From contig NZ_SCML01000018.1 of the NCBI RefSeq assembly GCF_005503365.1, positions 40,798 to 104,797 on the forward strand: a DNA stretch of 64,000 nucleotides. Reading direction: 5' to 3'. The stretch's first letter is position 1. Each line of letters starts with the position of its first letter. This DNA is from Hydrogenophaga sp. 2FB (GTDB taxonomy: Bacteria; Pseudomonadota; Gammaproteobacteria; Burkholderiales; Burkholderiaceae_C). A program made the position numbers and the translations under genes. Shown here in pieces: positions 62,139 through 64,000 of this stretch. The notes below the pieces were generated by a model. It saw nothing but the letters and a program-made list of their open reading frames with translations, did not search any database and was not told where the DNA came from.

Positions 62139-63101
62139 ATGTCTCCATCTCCCCTCGCCTTGAACATCACCATCGCCACCCGCGAGAGCCGGCTGGCGCT
62201 GTGGCAGGCCGAGCATGTCAAGGCGCTGCTCGAAGGCCTGGGCCACCACGTCACGCTGCTGGGCATGACGACCCTGGGCGACCAGATCCTTGATCGCAGC
62301 CTCTCCAAGGTGGGCGGCAAAGGCCTGTTCGTCAAGGAGCTGGAGCTGGCGCTGGAAGACGGCCGTGCCGACATTGCCGTGCACTCGCTCAAGGACGTGC
62401 CGATGGACCTGCCGCCCGGCTTTGCCCTGGCCTGCGTGATGGAGCGCGAAGATCCGCGCGATGCCTGGGTGTCGCCCCACTGCGCCGGGCTGGCCGATCT
62501 GCCGCCGAACGCGGTGGTGGGCACCTCCAGCCTGCGCCGCCAGGTGTTGTTGCGCGAGGCCTTGCATCAGCTGCAGCGCGACGACGTGCGCATCGAACCC
62601 CTGCGCGGCAACCTGGACACCCGCCTGCGCAAGCTCGACGAAGGCCAGTACCACGCCATCGTGCTGGCCGCCGCCGGCCTCAAGCGGCTGGGCCTGGGCG
62701 CGCGCATCCGCCACACCTTCGAGCCCGCCGAGTCGCTGCCCGCGGCGGGGCAGGGCGCCTTGGGCATCGAGGTGCGGGCCCACCGAACCGATCTCGTCGA
62801 CGCGCTCGCGCCCCTGGTGCACCAGCCCACCTGGCTGCGCGTGGCGGCCGAGCGCACGGTCTCACGCGCCATGGGCGGCAGTTGCTCCATGCCGTTGGCC
62901 GCTTTCGCGGACTGGATGCCGGATGGCAACCTGTTGCTGGACACCGCCTGGGGCGACCCCGATGGCCAGCAGGCCTTGGTGCGCGCCAGTGGCCATGCCC
63001 AGGTCCACACACTGGACGACGCCGAAGCGCTTGGCCAGCGTGTGGCCACGGCCCTGCGTGCAGCGGGCGCCGTGCCGCCTGCGCCGCCCGTGGGGGCCTG
63101 A
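62139..63101 (+). CDS. hemC: porphobilinogen deaminase HemC
   Basis: 320 residues from the ATG at 62139. Residues upstream in the same frame lack family character. Polymerises four porphobilinogen units to hydroxymethylbilane. Motifs: [71 protein letters not shown] (Arg residues for propionates), [30 protein letters not shown], and the dipyrromethane-attachment Cys in [12 protein letters not shown] (about residue 249). Three bases separate it from hemD. Confidence 0.97.
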   Translation: MSPSPLALNITIATRESRLALWQAEHVKALLEGLGHHVTLLGMTTLGDQILDRSLSKVGGKGLFVKELELALEDGRADIAVHSLKDVPMDLPPGFALACVMEREDPRDAWVSPHCAGLADLPPNAVVGTSSLRRQVLLREALHQLQRDDVRIEPLRGNLDTRLRKLDEGQYHAIVLAAAGLKRLGLGARIRHTFEPAESLPAAGQGALGIEVRAHRTDLVDALAPLVHQPTWLRVAAERTVSRAMGGSCSMPLAAFADWMPDGNLLLDTAWGDPDGQQALVRASGHAQVHTLDDAEALGQRVATALRAAGAVPPAPPVGA

Positions 63102-63104
63102 GCC

Positions 63105-63977
63105 TTGGCCGAACACGGCACGCATGCGTCAGCCCTCACACGCCTGGAGCGGCTCGTGGTCACACGGCCCGCGCCCGAGGTCGCCACCTGGGTGGAGGCC
63201 CTGCGCGCCCAAGGCTGGCCCGCGCACGCGCAACCCCTGATCGACATCACCGGGCCGCAGGCGCCGGAGGACGTCGCCACGCTGCAGCACTGGCGCAGGC
63301 ACTGGGGACAGGCCGACGCCATGTTGTTCGTCAGCTCGGCCGCGGTCCAGCACTTCTTTGCGCAGGGTGTGGCCGCCGCGTTGCCGACCAGCCGCACGCG
63401 CTTCTGGGCGCCCGGCCCGGGCACCGCGCGCCAGTTGGCGCGGGCGATCGCACCGCTGGGCCTGGCCGAAGACCGCATCGACGCACCCGCGGCCGACGCG
63501 AAGCAGTTTGATTCCGAACACCTGTGGCCCTTGGTGTCGTCGCAGGTCGCACCGGGTCGCCTTGTATTGATCGTGCGGGGCACGTCGTCGCATGGCGCGC
63601 AGGCCACCACCACGGCCGCGGCGGCGGTGGCCGGGCGTGGCCGCAACTGGCTCATCGAGCAATGCGCGGCCGCGGGCGCCACCGTGCGGGGCTGCGTGGC
63701 TTATGCGCGCCGCGCGCCATCCCTGTCGACCGAAGACCATGCCTGGATACAAGCCGCCACGGGCCCTGGCAATGTGTGGCTGTTCAGCAGTTCGGAATCG
63801 CTGACCACCTTGCAGGCGTTGCGTCCGCCCCTGGTGTGGACGCAGGCGAGCGCGCTGGTCACACACCCGCGCATCGCGGCCACGGCGCAGAAAGCCGGCT
63901 TCGGCCGCGTGGTGCAGACCCGCCCCACCGTCTCCGATGTGGTGCGCGCTCTAGAATCGGGCTGGACCCGACCATGA
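63105..63977 (+). CDS. hemD: uroporphyrinogen-III synthase HemD
   Basis: 290 residues from TTG 63105, read as Met; no ATG or GTG occurs earlier between the hemC stop and the domain. Cyclises hydroxymethylbilane to uroporphyrinogen III. The fold signatures are LERLVVTRPAPEVATWVEALRAQGW, ADAMLFVSSAAVQHFFAQ, FWAPGPGTARQLARA, VLIVRG, GCVAYARRAP, VWLFSSSESLTTL and THPRIAATAQKAGFGRVVQTRPTVSDVVRAL. Two-domain length normal. The stop overlaps the next start as ATGA. Confidence 0.92.
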   Translation: MAEHGTHASALTRLERLVVTRPAPEVATWVEALRAQGWPAHAQPLIDITGPQAPEDVATLQHWRRHWGQADAMLFVSSAAVQHFFAQGVAAALPTSRTRFWAPGPGTARQLARAIAPLGLAEDRIDAPAADAKQFDSEHLWPLVSSQVAPGRLVLIVRGTSSHGAQATTTAAAAVAGRGRNWLIEQCAAAGATVRGCVAYARRAPSLSTEDHAWIQAATGPGNVWLFSSSESLTTLQALRPPLVWTQASALVTHPRIAATAQKAGFGRVVQTRPTVSDVVRALESGWTRP

Positions 63978-64000
63978 GCGCCGACACCCCCGACCCCCTC
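63974..64000 (+). CDS. start of a downstream gene, probably hemX (cut by window edge)
   Basis: ATG at 63974 overlaps the hemD stop (ATGA). Only nine codons (MSADTPDPL) are inside. In Burkholderiales hemD is usually followed by hemX, a uroporphyrin-III methyltransferase-like membrane protein whose N-terminus is Pro/Thr-rich; this context is the only support. Confidence 0.4.

Overview
This window is high-GC DNA with dense, tightly overlapping operons. It looks like a chromosome segment of a betaproteobacterium in the Burkholderiales, most likely Comamonadaceae-like (Hydrogenophaga, Acidovorax or Variovorax type). That placement is inferred from the mix of a cytochrome c4, a Bug-type tricarboxylate receptor, TRAP and LIV-type transporters, an acetoacetyl-CoA reductase, and the DUF3305/DUF3306 formate dehydrogenase accessory set. 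No rRNA is present. One tRNA, Ser-CGA on the minus strand, lies near 52.1 kb.

Layout. 0-5.2 kb holds housekeeping-type genes: the start of a GNAT acetyltransferase cut by the window edge, a small membrane protein, a MoxR ATPase, a diheme cytochrome c4 with a strong terminator, and a very large class A penicillin-binding protein. 5.4-20.2 kb is a histidine-utilisation supercluster. Two different HutC-type GntR repressors are divergent from a PhyH-family dioxygenase and a five-gene LIV-type ABC importer, which are followed by hutH-hutU-hutD-hutI-hutF-hutG. HutF plus HutG means the five-step route through N-formylglutamate. TGTATATACA-like palindromes, the expected kind of HutC site, lie before the dioxygenase and again before hutH.

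20.3-29.7 kb is a ten-gene minus-strand operon under a divergent LysR regulator. It encodes a class III CoA-transferase, an HMG-CoA-lyase-like enzyme, a VOC protein, a D-2-hydroxyacid dehydrogenase, a Bug receptor, an esterase, an SMP-30 lactonase and a complete TRAP importer. It reads as a catabolic pathway for an unidentified organic acid or ester/lactone.

30.8-48.9 kb is a formate dehydrogenase / molybdenum-tungsten supercluster. The minus-strand fdh operon (TAT-target peptide, FdhA, FdhB, lipoprotein, FdhC, small periplasmic protein, FdhD) ends in a fused tungstate permease-ATPase (TupBC). A divergent plus-strand operon carries DUF3305, DUF3306, a polyferredoxin, a TorD-like chaperone and MobA. 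Further minus-strand genes encode a ModE-type HTH fused to a periplasmic-binding-like domain, the tungstate receptor TupA, and two tandem MoeA proteins, one fused to the same kind of binding-like domain. A nearly identical 18-bp motif (TATG-N10-CATA) lies before both the fdh operon and tupA, tying the parts together.

49-52.2 kb is a looser, partly decayed stretch: a gene remnant, phaB, small hypotheticals, one probable frameshifted gene and a less GC-rich orphan gene beside the tRNA. 52.3-64 kb returns to core genes: a convergent histidine kinase/response regulator pair, trpS, a site-2-protease-like gene, yciO, an EamA permease, a PHP phosphatase, ppc, and hemC-hemD with the first codons of a probable hemX.
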